From the IMG/VR virus record IMGVR_UViG_3300025299_000044, positions 1 through 35,807 of that record: a stretch of 35,807 bases of DNA, one strand, 5' to 3'. Position numbers and translations under genes: made by a program. Shown piece by piece: positions 13,311 through 19,649 of the stretch. How positions within the stretch are numbered: the stretch's first letter is position 1; every line of letters begins with the position of its first letter. The notes below the pieces were generated by a model. It saw only the letters and a list, made by a program, of their open reading frames with translations, did no database searches and had not been told where the DNA came from. Origin of the DNA: a virus.

Positions 13311-13540
13311 GCAACGACGCATTCATGATCCTCCTCGCTGTCGGCGTCCCTGCCGTGGCTATCACCGGCCTAGCTCTGGCGATCTGCAAGAAGTCGGGAC
13401 AGTGCGCTCGGCAAGAGGAAAAGGTTCTGACAGCGGCGTGCATCAAGGCGGTGGAGCGCGAGCTTGTCGACCAGTACTGCGCCGCAGAGGGCGCGACCAT
13501 CCGTTTCAAACCTGAGACTCAGTCTTCCTCCCGGCTTTGA
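13307..13540 (+). CDS. Small membrane-anchored protein
   Basis: The 77-residue protein has one N-terminal transmembrane segment (FMILLAVGVPAVAITGLALAI), then CKKSGQC and a soluble tail with two more Cys. It is coupled to the preceding membrane-protein gene by an ATGA overlap. Its last 22 bases overlap the end of the leftward gene at 13519. Family unknown. Confidence 0.65.
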   Translation: MSNDAFMILLAVGVPAVAITGLALAICKKSGQCARQEEKVLTAACIKAVERELVDQYCAAEGATIRFKPETQSSSRL

Positions 13541-13821
13541 GGTCTCGGTAGCTGGTGCCGGTCGTACTCCTCTCGGATCGGCACCAGCGACATTCTCGGC
13601 AGCGTCCAAGCTGCCATCAATCGAACGGCGATCGAGCCAATGGGTACGAATGAACTTTCCCCATCTGGCTCGACCGCATCAACCGAAGCAACAGGCGGCG
13701 GAGCGCTTCGGTAGACTTGAATTACTGGCTTTCCGGTTCCCCGGCGGGCCTCGTGAGACGAAGGGCTAGAGGCCCCGGCAAGGGTCGGTCCTTCGTCTCC
13801 AATGTGAATGTGCTTCGACAT
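13519..13821 (-). CDS. Hypothetical Pro/Ser-rich protein on the opposite strand
   Basis: The ATG at 13821 has a perfect AAGGAG Shine-Dalgarno nine bases upstream and gives 100 residues beginning MSKHIHIGDEGPTL. A Pro/Ser-rich linker (SAPPPVASVDAVEPDGES) separates this start from a C-terminal part with a hydrophobic helix (VRLMAAWTLPRMSLV). The plus frame across it (13464-13769) has no ribosome site. A divergent promoter region of 83 bases lies between it and the gene at 13905. Family unknown. Confidence 0.6.
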   Translation of the reverse strand: MSKHIHIGDEGPTLAGASSPSSHEARRGTGKPVIQVYRSAPPPVASVDAVEPDGESSFVPIGSIAVRLMAAWTLPRMSLVPIREEYDRHQLPRPQSREED

Positions 13822-13904
13822 CTGTGTGGGCTCCTTAAGCACGAGCAACCTCGCACGGAGACGAATGCAGGATGTGCAAAGAAACAAAGCATTTGGAGCA
13901 AGAA

Positions 13905-14255
13905 ATGAGTTCCGCGGTAAAAACCCAGAGCTACATTTGCCGGATGGTCGAGAAAGAGACCAAGGGCTGGGGCGACACTTTGCCCGCTCTAGAGCGGCTG
14001 GCCAACCGGTACGCGATTCCCTTTTGGACAATGAATAACATAAGAATTGGCCGCGCGAAGACCGTCGAGGGCGGGATTATGCGTAGGGTCAAACTGGCTT
14101 ACCTCGACATGTGCGAGCGCCAGCTCAAGAACCTCCAACACGAGCTCGAATTAGAAGGAGGAGACACAGCAGATGATTTGGATGCGGATCTGCTGGCTGA
14201 GGTTCAAAGCCTCGCTGCGAAAGTTACTCAAGCGAAAAAGGGAATAAGGGCATGA
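13905..14255 (+). CDS. Hypothetical phage protein, helical
   Basis: I chose the ATG at 13905 because GGAG lies six bases upstream; an in-frame ATG at 13872 has no proper spacing. The 116 residues start with a compact domain (YICRMVEKETKGWGDTLPAL, then NRYAIPFWTMNNI) resembling a small HTH-like regulator. They end in an acidic coiled coil (LKNLQHELELEGGDTADDLD). Similar proteins are common in rhizobial prophages without known function. It is coupled by ATGA to the HNH gene. Confidence 0.65.
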   Translation: MSSAVKTQSYICRMVEKETKGWGDTLPALERLANRYAIPFWTMNNIRIGRAKTVEGGIMRRVKLAYLDMCERQLKNLQHELELEGGDTADDLDADLLAEVQSLAAKVTQAKKGIRA

Positions 14256-14785
14256 GCAACCTGATTTCGATTGAGGAGTTGCGTGAAAACTATCTCTACG
14301 ACCCGAAATCAGGGATCGTTTACTCGAAGAAGAACAATCGGGGAGGGGATATTTCCCCTCCCAAGCCGGCCGGCACACTTTGGTCGCACGGATACCTCGT
14401 CATTAGAAAATCGGGGAAGGCATACCCCGCGCACAGGGTAGCGTGGGCGTTATTCCACGGAAAATGGCCAAGCCAGAATATCGACCACATCAACGGGGTT
14501 AGAGACGACAACAGGATCGAAAACCTTCGAGACGTCTCGTTCTCCGATAATTCTAAAAACATGCGCCTCTTGTCACGCAACAAAACCGGCGTGCCTGGGG
14601 TTTCCTGGTCGGCTTCCAAGCAAAAGTGGATAGCCCAGATCACTCACCGCCGGAAACAGATTCACCTGGGTACGTATTCCTCATTCGAAGAGGCCGTCTC
14701 AGCTAGAAAAACCGCAGAGATTTCGTGGGGATTCCACGAGAACCACGGACAGCGATCCCGGCCAACATACCACAACTACAACTGA
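14252..14785 (+). CDS. HNH homing endonuclease with AP2 DNA-binding domain
   Basis: The 177-residue protein has the common phage layout: an N-terminal strand region (YLYDPKSGIVYSKK), the HNH core with HRVAWALFHG (61-70), IDHINGVRDDNRIENLR (78-93) and the SFSDNSKNM helix, then a C-terminal AP2-like domain (112-160: TGVPGVSW, KWIAQITHRRKQIHLGTY, EEAVSARKTAE). It would cut a specific site in phage DNA that lacks the gene and so spread by homing. It sits at the joint before the methyltransferase gene, with its start coupled to the preceding stop. Confidence 0.93.
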   Translation: MSNLISIEELRENYLYDPKSGIVYSKKNNRGGDISPPKPAGTLWSHGYLVIRKSGKAYPAHRVAWALFHGKWPSQNIDHINGVRDDNRIENLRDVSFSDNSKNMRLLSRNKTGVPGVSWSASKQKWIAQITHRRKQIHLGTYSSFEEAVSARKTAEISWGFHENHGQRSRPTYHNYN

Positions 14786-14859
14786 CATTCCCCCGGTGGC
14801 CCATACCTCCGGTCACCGCAACTGCCGCGCAAATGCGGGATCTTCTCAACGAGGCGGAT

Positions 14860-15615
14860 ATGACGAAGCTCAAGGTTCTCGATCTCTTCAGCGGCATAGG
14901 CGGCTTCTCGCTGGGCCTGGAGCGTACGGGCGGCTTCGAAACGGTCGCCTTCTGTGAAATCGAGGAATTCCCTCGTCGAGTGCTCAAGAAACACTGGCCA
15001 GAGGTGCCCTGCTACCATGACGTACGAGAACTCACAGCAGACGTTCTTCGACGAGACGGAATTTCCGTTGATGTCATCTGCGGAGGCTTCCCCTGCCAGG
15101 ATATCTCAAGCGCAGGGAAAATGGCAGGTATTGACGGAGAGCGAAGCGGTCTATGGGGCCAAATCGTCCGCCTTTGTGGCGAGCTTCAGCCAGGTTACGT
15201 CATTGTGGAGAACGTCTCAAACCTCCTTACAGGAGGGAAGGGAAGCTGGTTCGCAAGAGTTCTCAGTGACCTGGCCACGATCGGGTACGATGCGACATGG
15301 CACTGTATCCCAGCTTCCCACCTTGGCGCACTCCATCAACGAGACCGTGTCTGGATCGTCGCTTATCCCAACTCCGACAGCCTGCGACTACAAGGGTTCC
15401 GGCGTCCCAAGGATCGGCCGTGGACCGAAGAACAATTTGCGGGATTGGTTCAAGTGGCACTTCAGGCTGCAGTACCCACCCGTAATGGCGGTGGAATACA
15501 TGATGGGGTTTCCAATCGGGCACACAGACTTAGAGCCCTAGGAAATTCGATCGTTCCCCAGATCCCCGAACTTATCGGCCACGCCATCCTCCAAGCAGAG
15601 AGGGCCGCAGCATGA
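14860..15615 (+). CDS. C5 cytosine DNA methyltransferase (Dcm family)
   Basis: The ATG at 14860 has GAGG upstream at good spacing and gives 251 residues. The motifs appear in order: I LDLFSGIGGFSLGLE (7-21), II FCEIEEF, IV GGFPCQDIS with catalytic Cys79, VI VIVENV (114-119), VIII QRDRVWIVAYP (160-170), then X RALGNSIVPQIPELIG (225-240). It transfers a methyl group from S-adenosylmethionine to cytosine C5, probably shielding phage DNA from host nucleases. It is shorter than typical family members (about 300-420) because the target-recognition region between motifs VIII and IX is only about 45 residues. A second frame inside it is also protein-like. It overlaps the next gene by ATGA. Confidence 0.93.
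   Translation: MTKLKVLDLFSGIGGFSLGLERTGGFETVAFCEIEEFPRRVLKKHWPEVPCYHDVRELTADVLRRDGISVDVICGGFPCQDISSAGKMAGIDGERSGLWGQIVRLCGELQPGYVIVENVSNLLTGGKGSWFARVLSDLATIGYDATWHCIPASHLGALHQRDRVWIVAYPNSDSLRLQGFRRPKDRPWTEEQFAGLVQVALQAAVPTRNGGGIHDGVSNRAHRLRALGNSIVPQIPELIGHAILQAERAAA
15017..15541 (+). CDS. Overlapping gene inside the methyltransferase gene (alternate frame)
   Basis: The frame is shifted by one relative to the methyltransferase and is open for 174 codons from the ATG at 15017 (195 from a GTG at 14954). The product is not low-complexity shadow. It contains ASPARISQAQGKW, SLWRTSQTSLQEG, FSVTWPRSGTMRHGT, LIPTPTACDYKGSG and YMMGFPIGHTDLEP, and I recall the same ordered motifs in separately annotated phage proteins. 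Those motifs correspond base for base to methyltransferase motifs: SPARIS to PCQDIS, LWRTSQTSL to VENVSNLL, IPTPTAC to AYPNSDS, MGFPIGHTDLEP to DGVSNRAHRLRA. The ribosome site at 15017 is weak. Both readings may be used, or this may be an evolutionary by-product of the shared codons. Confidence 0.5.
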   Translation: MTYENSQQTFFDETEFPLMSSAEASPARISQAQGKWQVLTESEAVYGAKSSAFVASFSQVTSLWRTSQTSLQEGREAGSQEFSVTWPRSGTMRHGTVSQLPTLAHSINETVSGSSLIPTPTACDYKGSGVPRIGRGPKNNLRDWFKWHFRLQYPPVMAVEYMMGFPIGHTDLEP

Positions 15616-15872
15616 CACAGAAGCTCCTCGACCTCTTCCGCGCTCCCCACAACATGGACACTGCCCAGATCGCCGCACACCTCGGCGGCGAGGCTGCCGG
15701 ATGGACAGAGGGCCGCGTCTACAACGTCATCAACGCCGAACGCCGAGAAGAACGCGCCGTCCCGGTCACATGGAAAGACGTTGAGCCGAAAGAGCGAAAG
15801 CACGCTCCCACGGCCAAGCTCCGCAAGCTCGTCCCGTTCGCTGGCTATGACGGCAAGGAGGAACGGATCTGA
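15612..15872 (+). CDS. Small winged-helix-like protein
   Basis: The 86-residue protein has an N-terminal segment like a short winged helix: helices KLLDLFRAPHNMDTAQIAAHL and WTEGRVYNVINAE, followed by RREERAVPVTW. A basic tail follows. This may help recognise DNA near the replication genes. It is coupled by ATGA to the methyltransferase and by TGATG to rusA. Confidence 0.6.
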   Translation: MTQKLLDLFRAPHNMDTAQIAAHLGGEAAGWTEGRVYNVINAERREERAVPVTWKDVEPKERKHAPTAKLRKLVPFAGYDGKEERI

Positions 15873-16234
15873 TGACGCGCTTAGAACTTCCCTTTCCCTT
15901 GCCCGTCTCGGCCTGCTTCGAAAACGTCCCAAAGGTCGGCCGTCGCGCCACAGCTCGTTACCGTGAATGGACCAACGAAGCCTTGTGGATGATCCACAGC
16001 CAGAAGCCACAGAAGTTCGCAGGTGAGGTTTCTATCTCCATCGGCCTCGTAGCCCCAGACAAGCGCGCTCGTGACGCTGACAACGCCTTGAAGGGCTGCC
16101 TCGACGTTCTCGTCAAGTCCGGCGTCATCCGTGACGACTCCAACCGGTATGTGCGCCGCCTGACGGTTCAGTGGGTGGCATCTGGCGCTCCCTGTACCGT
16201 GCTCATCTCTGAATATGAGGATCAAGCAGCATGA
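15872..16234 (+). CDS. rusA: RusA-family Holliday junction resolvase
   Basis: The 120-residue protein resolves Holliday junctions formed during phage recombination and before packaging. The family's acidic site is visible as RARDADNALKGCLDVLVKSG (Asp68, Asp70, with Lys74), followed by GVIRDDSNRYVRRL (Asp88/89). The first strand has FPLPVSACFENV. Length matches RusA (about 120). It acts as a homodimer with metal. TGATG coupling to the gene before and ATGA overlap to the gene after place it in the rightward early operon. Confidence 0.93.
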   Translation: MTRLELPFPLPVSACFENVPKVGRRATARYREWTNEALWMIHSQKPQKFAGEVSISIGLVAPDKRARDADNALKGCLDVLVKSGVIRDDSNRYVRRLTVQWVASGAPCTVLISEYEDQAA

Positions 16235-16560
16235 CAACGTTCGCAGAATTCTATCAGCAGTTCCCACGAAAAAAGGCCCGTGGCGATGCCCAGAAGGCTT
16301 GGGATCAGGCCCTGAAGAAGGGCTATAGCGCCGACGAGATCATGGCGGGCCTGATGCGCAACCTTGCTGATCTCCAGCGCCGTGAGCCTCAGTTTGTGCC
16401 GTATCCGGCAACCTGGCTTCGCGCTGAGGGCTTCTTCGACGAGCCCGACCCCATCCGCAGCAACACTGGCAGAAGGACGATAGCCGATGCCGCAAGGGAC
16501 TTCCTCAGCAACGATTATCGCGGCGATGCTTTCGGGGTTCCCAGCATCGGCCGCCATTGA
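16231..16560 (+). CDS. Replication protein, C-terminal loader-like domain
   Basis: The 109-residue protein opens with FAEFYQQFPRKKARGDAQKAW, a motif common in the C-terminal domain of phage replication initiators and helicase loaders. This is followed by ALKKGYSADEIMAGL and the FVPYPATWLRAEGFFDEPD box. In other phages this unit follows a longer N-terminal winged-helix region; here it stands alone. It may recruit the host helicase. No helicase or primase gene is visible in the window. It overlaps the next gene by 74 bases. Confidence 0.7.
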   Translation: MTTFAEFYQQFPRKKARGDAQKAWDQALKKGYSADEIMAGLMRNLADLQRREPQFVPYPATWLRAEGFFDEPDPIRSNTGRRTIADAARDFLSNDYRGDAFGVPSIGRH

Positions 16561-16918
16561 TCCTGACATGGCAATCCGAGCCTACCTCATGGCCGTTGAA
16601 GGCATAGCGCAGGAGGCAATAGCCCGAGCAGCGCGTCTCTTCATCACAGGACAGGTGAAGGACCAGAACCGGGATTTCGCCCCGTCCTGCGCCGCCTTTG
16701 CCGAACAATGCCGGTATCAGCAAGCATCGATCGACGCAGAGCGCCGGCCACGCATCGAGGCCAAGCCCAAGGTCGAAGGCCCGAGAGTGGCTGAATGGAA
16801 GCTGGATCTGCTCAACGCCGCTCTCAAGGGCGACAACAAAGCCCGCGCCAAGCTTCGAACCATGTTCCCTCAAATTGACATCCCAGACGCGCCAGAACCG
16901 CAGGAGGCAGCAGAATGA
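16487..16918 (+). CDS. Hypothetical replication-region protein
   Basis: The ATG at 16487 has an AAGGA Shine-Dalgarno at good spacing, inside the end of the preceding gene in another frame. The 143 residues contain a helical domain with AIRAYLMAVEGIAQEAIARA, GQVKDQNRDFAPSCAAFAEQ (a pattern found in phage proteins that follow replication loaders) and an acidic end. The N-terminal 25 residues lie in the overlap and may be non-essential. It overlaps the GcrA-like gene by four bases (ATGA). Confidence 0.65.
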   Translation: MPQGTSSATIIAAMLSGFPASAAIDPDMAIRAYLMAVEGIAQEAIARAARLFITGQVKDQNRDFAPSCAAFAEQCRYQQASIDAERRPRIEAKPKVEGPRVAEWKLDLLNAALKGDNKARAKLRTMFPQIDIPDAPEPQEAAE

Positions 16919-17613
16919 ACGCCCGCCCAGACATCAACATGAATACAGCCGCCAAGGCGAAGGGCCGGTATTTTAAGCCAAATGTGACGCCGCACGCTGA
17001 TATAGACGTCGAGAAGGCAGCAAAGCTGTGGAGCGAAGGCAAGTCGATGGACCAGATCGCCATGCTTCTCCGCACCAACAAATATTCCGTCCGCACTCTA
17101 ACGTTGAAGAACAGAGATCTTTTCCCAAAGAGGCAAAGAGCGGAATCGGATTGGACGGACGCCAAGATCAAAGAAGCTGCCAGGATGTGGGCGGATGGCA
17201 TGTCGCCAGCAGAGATTGGAAAGAAATTCCATAGCACCAAGGGCGGCATTATCGGGCTTGCATATCGCAATCGCGATCTGTTCCCGGCTCGCGGAACTGG
17301 CCGGAAGACCGCCGAAGGGAAACCGAGACGATCAGTTACGATCATCCCGAAGGCGAAACAGAAGAGGATGGTTGAGCCTGACTTCGGCCCCGCAGAGCCG
17401 CAAATCCCGGCGACGGAATACGACCTCATGCGCCTCCCGCACGCAAAGTCGCTCATCGATCTTGAGCCGTGCGAATGCAAGTGGCCCCTCACATCAGGTG
17501 GTCCCTTCATGTTCTGCGCTGAGACGACGGAAAGTCGCGCATCCTACTGCACCAACCATCTGGAGCGGTCTTTGCCTCGGCCAGAACATCGACGACTGAA
17601 AGCAGCGGCATAA
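16915..17613 (+). CDS. GcrA-like transcription regulator with duplicated HTH
   Basis: The 232-residue protein combines two copies of a GcrA-type HTH with a GcrA-type C-terminal end. Copy 1 is at about 29-73 (DVEKAAKLWSEGKSMDQIAM ... NRDLFPKR). Copy 2 is at about 80-126 (WTDAKIKEAARMWADGMSPA ... NRDLFPAR). The end has CECKWPL (186-192), FMFC and SYCTNH, as in GcrA where this part binds the sigma70 region of RNA polymerase. Cellular GcrA is about 170 residues with one HTH and activates promoters bearing methylated GANTC. The phage form may redirect host polymerase to phage promoters or alter the host cell-cycle program; both are inferred. Confidence 0.8.
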   Translation: MNARPDINMNTAAKAKGRYFKPNVTPHADIDVEKAAKLWSEGKSMDQIAMLLRTNKYSVRTLTLKNRDLFPKRQRAESDWTDAKIKEAARMWADGMSPAEIGKKFHSTKGGIIGLAYRNRDLFPARGTGRKTAEGKPRRSVTIIPKAKQKRMVEPDFGPAEPQIPATEYDLMRLPHAKSLIDLEPCECKWPLTSGGPFMFCAETTESRASYCTNHLERSLPRPEHRRLKAAA

Positions 17614-17628
17614 CGAGGAACAGGCGGC

Positions 17629-18243
17629 ATGAAGATCAAGGCGGCGAAATGGTATGCAATCCGGCTCAAGCCGAGCGCGCAACGTCCAGCGAAACAGGAC
17701 CCGCGCATCACCAACATAGAGTTCTCCCTACGGCAGGAGGGCTTTGAGCATTACATGCCTCTGGAGCGGCGGGAAATAGTGCACCACCGCACAAAGAAGC
17801 CGATCGACAAGCAGTACCCGCTCATCCCAGGCTATGCCTTCGTATGCGAGCCCCACGACTGGCTGAGGCTCGCCAAGTGCGATTTCGTCGCTGGCGTGCT
17901 CGGAGTGAGGGGAACGCCCATTCCTCTGATCCCTACCGTCATCGACGCCGTTCGTGATGCCGAGGCTGTCATCCTCTCCGAATACGAGAGGCAGAAGGCC
18001 ATGCGACGCCAGCGCGAGAAGGAGCAGGCAGACCGTCTACAGCACATCCCGCAGCGGCGCGCCCGCCAGATGTACCCCGCAGGAACGCCGATCGTCATCG
18101 ACCGCACGCACGTACTCCTCGGCGGCATGAAGGGCAGGGTAGTGGACGCAACCGGGCGGCAGACCATCAAGGCAGTGATTGAAACGCTTAACGGCATGGT
18201 GAATGCAGAGCTGTCGTTGGCATTTGTGGAGAAGGTGGCGTGA
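17629..18243 (+). CDS. NusG/RfaH-like antitermination protein
   Basis: The 204-residue protein has an N-terminal NGN-like domain, KWYAIRLKP near residue 7, an unusually basic central strand region, and YPLIPGYAFV near 62, the strand that contacts RNA polymerase in NusG. A charged helical linker (about 120-145) follows, then a C-terminal KOW-like domain (GTPIVIDRTHVLLGGMKGRV). Such paralogs make polymerase read through pauses and terminators. The gene lies directly before an intrinsic terminator (18504-18548) and the late gene cluster, so it may act as a Q-like late antiterminator. Confidence 0.85.
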   Translation: MKIKAAKWYAIRLKPSAQRPAKQDPRITNIEFSLRQEGFEHYMPLERREIVHHRTKKPIDKQYPLIPGYAFVCEPHDWLRLAKCDFVAGVLGVRGTPIPLIPTVIDAVRDAEAVILSEYERQKAMRRQREKEQADRLQHIPQRRARQMYPAGTPIVIDRTHVLLGGMKGRVVDATGRQTIKAVIETLNGMVNAELSLAFVEKVA

Positions 18244-18386
18244 TGTTGGCTATCATTTACGCCATGATCGCTTGCGGCGTGGAGAGCGCCACGGGCAGCT
18301 TTTGGAAAGCGACTATATGGCCGTATCATGTCGGTGTGGTTATAGGAAAGGCTGTGAATGCCCATAAGTGCGCCTTGAAATCATAA
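18243..18386 (+). CDS. Small hydrophobic peptide gene
   Basis: The 47-residue frame starts at an ATG overlapping the stop of the NusG-like gene (TGATG). It begins MLAIIYAMIACGVESATG and contains HVGVVIGKAV, so it may be membrane-associated. No family recognised. It is the last gene before the terminator that closes the early rightward region. Confidence 0.5.
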   Translation: MLAIIYAMIACGVESATGSFWKATIWPYHVGVVIGKAVNAHKCALKS

Positions 18387-18454
18387 CCAAATCAGCATAT
18401 AAATCGCTCAGTGATTTGATGGGTTGTTCTGCTAGCGGATAATCGCCGGACCCA

Positions 18455-18548
18455 CTGGAGAGCTTCACGGCTCCAGCATCAGCAGAAATTTGCCTGAAAC
18501 GCACCCGCCACGCCTCTTAACAATGCGCACCCCGGCGGGTTTTCTTTT
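18455..18548 (+). terminator. Hairpin and intrinsic terminator between early and late genes
   Basis: A hairpin, CTGGAG/CTCCAG (18455-18476), precedes a second stem, CCCGCC (18504-18509) with GGCGGG (18534-18539), followed by TTTTCTTTT at 18540-18548. The second is a good rightward intrinsic terminator. It separates the NusG-like gene cluster from the late operon, so late expression should need read-through or a promoter just after it. Confidence 0.75.
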
Positions 18549-18557
18549 GGGAACGAG

Positions 18558-18743
18558 ATGCCCGACGAAGACGCATTCTCCCCTCTAGAATCCCACTGCT
18601 ATCTCCGAGAAGCAACCTACGACGGCATCCAAGGCTTCGCCCTCATGGACTGCGACGGAGAGATGGAGATATTCGCAGAGAACCGCTCCGACGTGTTCTT
18701 CTACGCAAGGGAGCATGACCTAACCGTGGTGAGGCTGAATTGA
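18558..18743 (+). CDS. Hypothetical acidic protein
   Basis: The 61-residue acidic protein has GGGAACGAG upstream as ribosome site. It contains LREATYDGIQGFALMDCDGE and a C-terminal FFYAREHDLTVVRLN helix-strand. The pattern looks like a small alpha/beta fold, with no named family. It is coupled to the next gene at a TTGA overlap. Confidence 0.6.
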   Translation: MPDEDAFSPLESHCYLREATYDGIQGFALMDCDGEMEIFAENRSDVFFYAREHDLTVVRLN

Positions 18744-18916
18744 CGGTATCAGGACTTTCGTACAGCCTCGGTGCTGCCGCCAAGGAAAAGGCCGAGGGCC
18801 AATTGCGTGACTACATGGATCGCCAGGCTAAGGTCGCCGCCGATCGCGCGAAAATCCGGTCTGAGAAGATGAAAGCAGTGTGGGCAAAGAAGAAGGCCGC
18901 GCAAGCTTCACGATGA
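18740..18916 (+). CDS. Hypothetical basic helical protein (TTG start)
   Basis: The TTG start overlaps the preceding stop (TTGA) and gives 58 residues. It is Lys/Ala-rich and helical (AAAKEKAEGQLRDYMDRQAK then AVWAKKKAAQASR). It could be a small nucleic-acid-binding protein. The stop overlaps the ATG of the lipoprotein frame (ATGA). Family unknown. Confidence 0.55.
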   Translation: MTVSGLSYSLGAAAKEKAEGQLRDYMDRQAKVAADRAKIRSEKMKAVWAKKKAAQASR

Positions 18917-19005
18917 CTAGTAAGTTATTGCTTTTCCTAGCAATTCTTTCCCTCTCCTCATGCCAAGCCCCGCAGATATGCAAACACTGCTGGGTGGCTC
19001 TGTGA
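18913..19005 (+). CDS. Small lipoprotein, 30 residues
   Basis: The product begins MTSKLLLFLAILSLSSCQAP: a basic start, hydrophobic core and lipobox LSSC, so it would be a lipoprotein with a mature part of only 14 residues containing two more Cys (QICKHCW). It starts in an ATGA overlap and ends in a GTGA overlap with the following gene. Rz1-type spanin lipoproteins are also tiny and overlap another gene, but they are usually proline-rich and next to Rz, which is not seen here. Confidence 0.5.
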   Translation: MTSKLLLFLAILSLSSCQAPQICKHCWVAL

Positions 19006-19235
19006 TCATCGATCTCAACGCAGAACGCGACAAGCGCAACGCTCCAGACCCACAACACATCCTCACCGACCAATTCGGCATCCCAATGTTCGAATACCTC
19101 TGCGACTACAGAATGAACGATTCATCCTGGTCCCTTCGCCTCTGGGCATACTCGATCGAAGACGCAGAAGCAGGGATTGAGGCGATCAGGGGCTCGCTAG
19201 GATATCTCGGGCAGGTTTATACGGTCGTTTCGTAG
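19002..19235 (+). CDS. Hypothetical small protein
   Basis: I prefer the GTG at 19002, which overlaps the lipoprotein stop and has GGGTGG just upstream, giving 77 residues; upstream ATGs at 18960 and 18978 are in frame. It contains HILTDQFGIPMFEYLCDYRM and a strand-helix pair SWSLRLWAYSIEDAEAGIEA ending in GQVYTVV. This resembles a small beta-alpha-beta fold common in rhizobial phage proteins. Function unknown. Confidence 0.6.
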   Translation: MIIDLNAERDKRNAPDPQHILTDQFGIPMFEYLCDYRMNDSSWSLRLWAYSIEDAEAGIEAIRGSLGYLGQVYTVVS

Positions 19236-19330
19236 AAAACCATTCCGGCAAGTATCGGATTTTACCGCCTTAGTATCCAAGACGGCGGAATATCATTCTA
19301 TCGCACCAACCTTTCCAAAGGAGTGCATCA

Positions 19331-19357
19331 ATGAAAACAACTGGATGGCCGTTTTAA
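19331..19357 (+). CDS. Eight-codon leader ORF before the terminase genes
   Basis: The frame encodes MKTTGWPF and has a perfect AAGGAG ribosome site seven bases before its ATG. Its stop is one base before the ATG of the small terminase gene, which has no good ribosome site of its own. Re-initiation from this leader would explain translation of the terminase gene. Confidence 0.45.
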   Translation: MKTTGWPF

Positions 19358-19358
19358 A

Positions 19359-19649
19359 ATGGCCGGCAATCAAAACAGCGGTCGCAAGCAAGAGAAGCCA
19401 TTCAGGGATGCCCTGAGGATCGAGCTTGCAAAACTGCAAGACGACGATCAGCGCGGCCTTCGCAAGATTGCTCGCTCTCTCATCGAGGCAGCAGAAGAAG
19501 GCAAGATGGACGCCGTTAGGGAAATCGCCGACAGAATGGACGGCAAGGTTGCCCAAGCGATCATCGGCGATGAGGAAAACCCTGTGAACCTCGTCCACGT
19601 CATCAAGCGAGAGATTGTCCGTGCGGGCACTCGCGATACAGACGGCTGA
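19359..19649 (+). CDS. Terminase small subunit-like protein
   Basis: The 96-residue protein starts MAGNQNSGRKQEKPFRDALR, a beginning typical of phage small terminase or DUF5681-type proteins. A helical region with DDQRGLRKIARSLIEAAEEG and VREIADRMDGKVAQAI follows. Its position directly before, and overlapping, the large terminase supports a role in recognising phage DNA for packaging. The length is short for a small terminase, so it may be a minimal form. Confidence 0.7.
   Translation: MAGNQNSGRKQEKPFRDALRIELAKLQDDDQRGLRKIARSLIEAAEEGKMDAVREIADRMDGKVAQAIIGDEENPVNLVHVIKREIVRAGTRDTDG

Noticed and set aside
13464-13769. Plus-strand frame of 101 codons
   Set aside because: Opposite the leftward gene that has a perfect ribosome site; composition is typical of a shadow frame.
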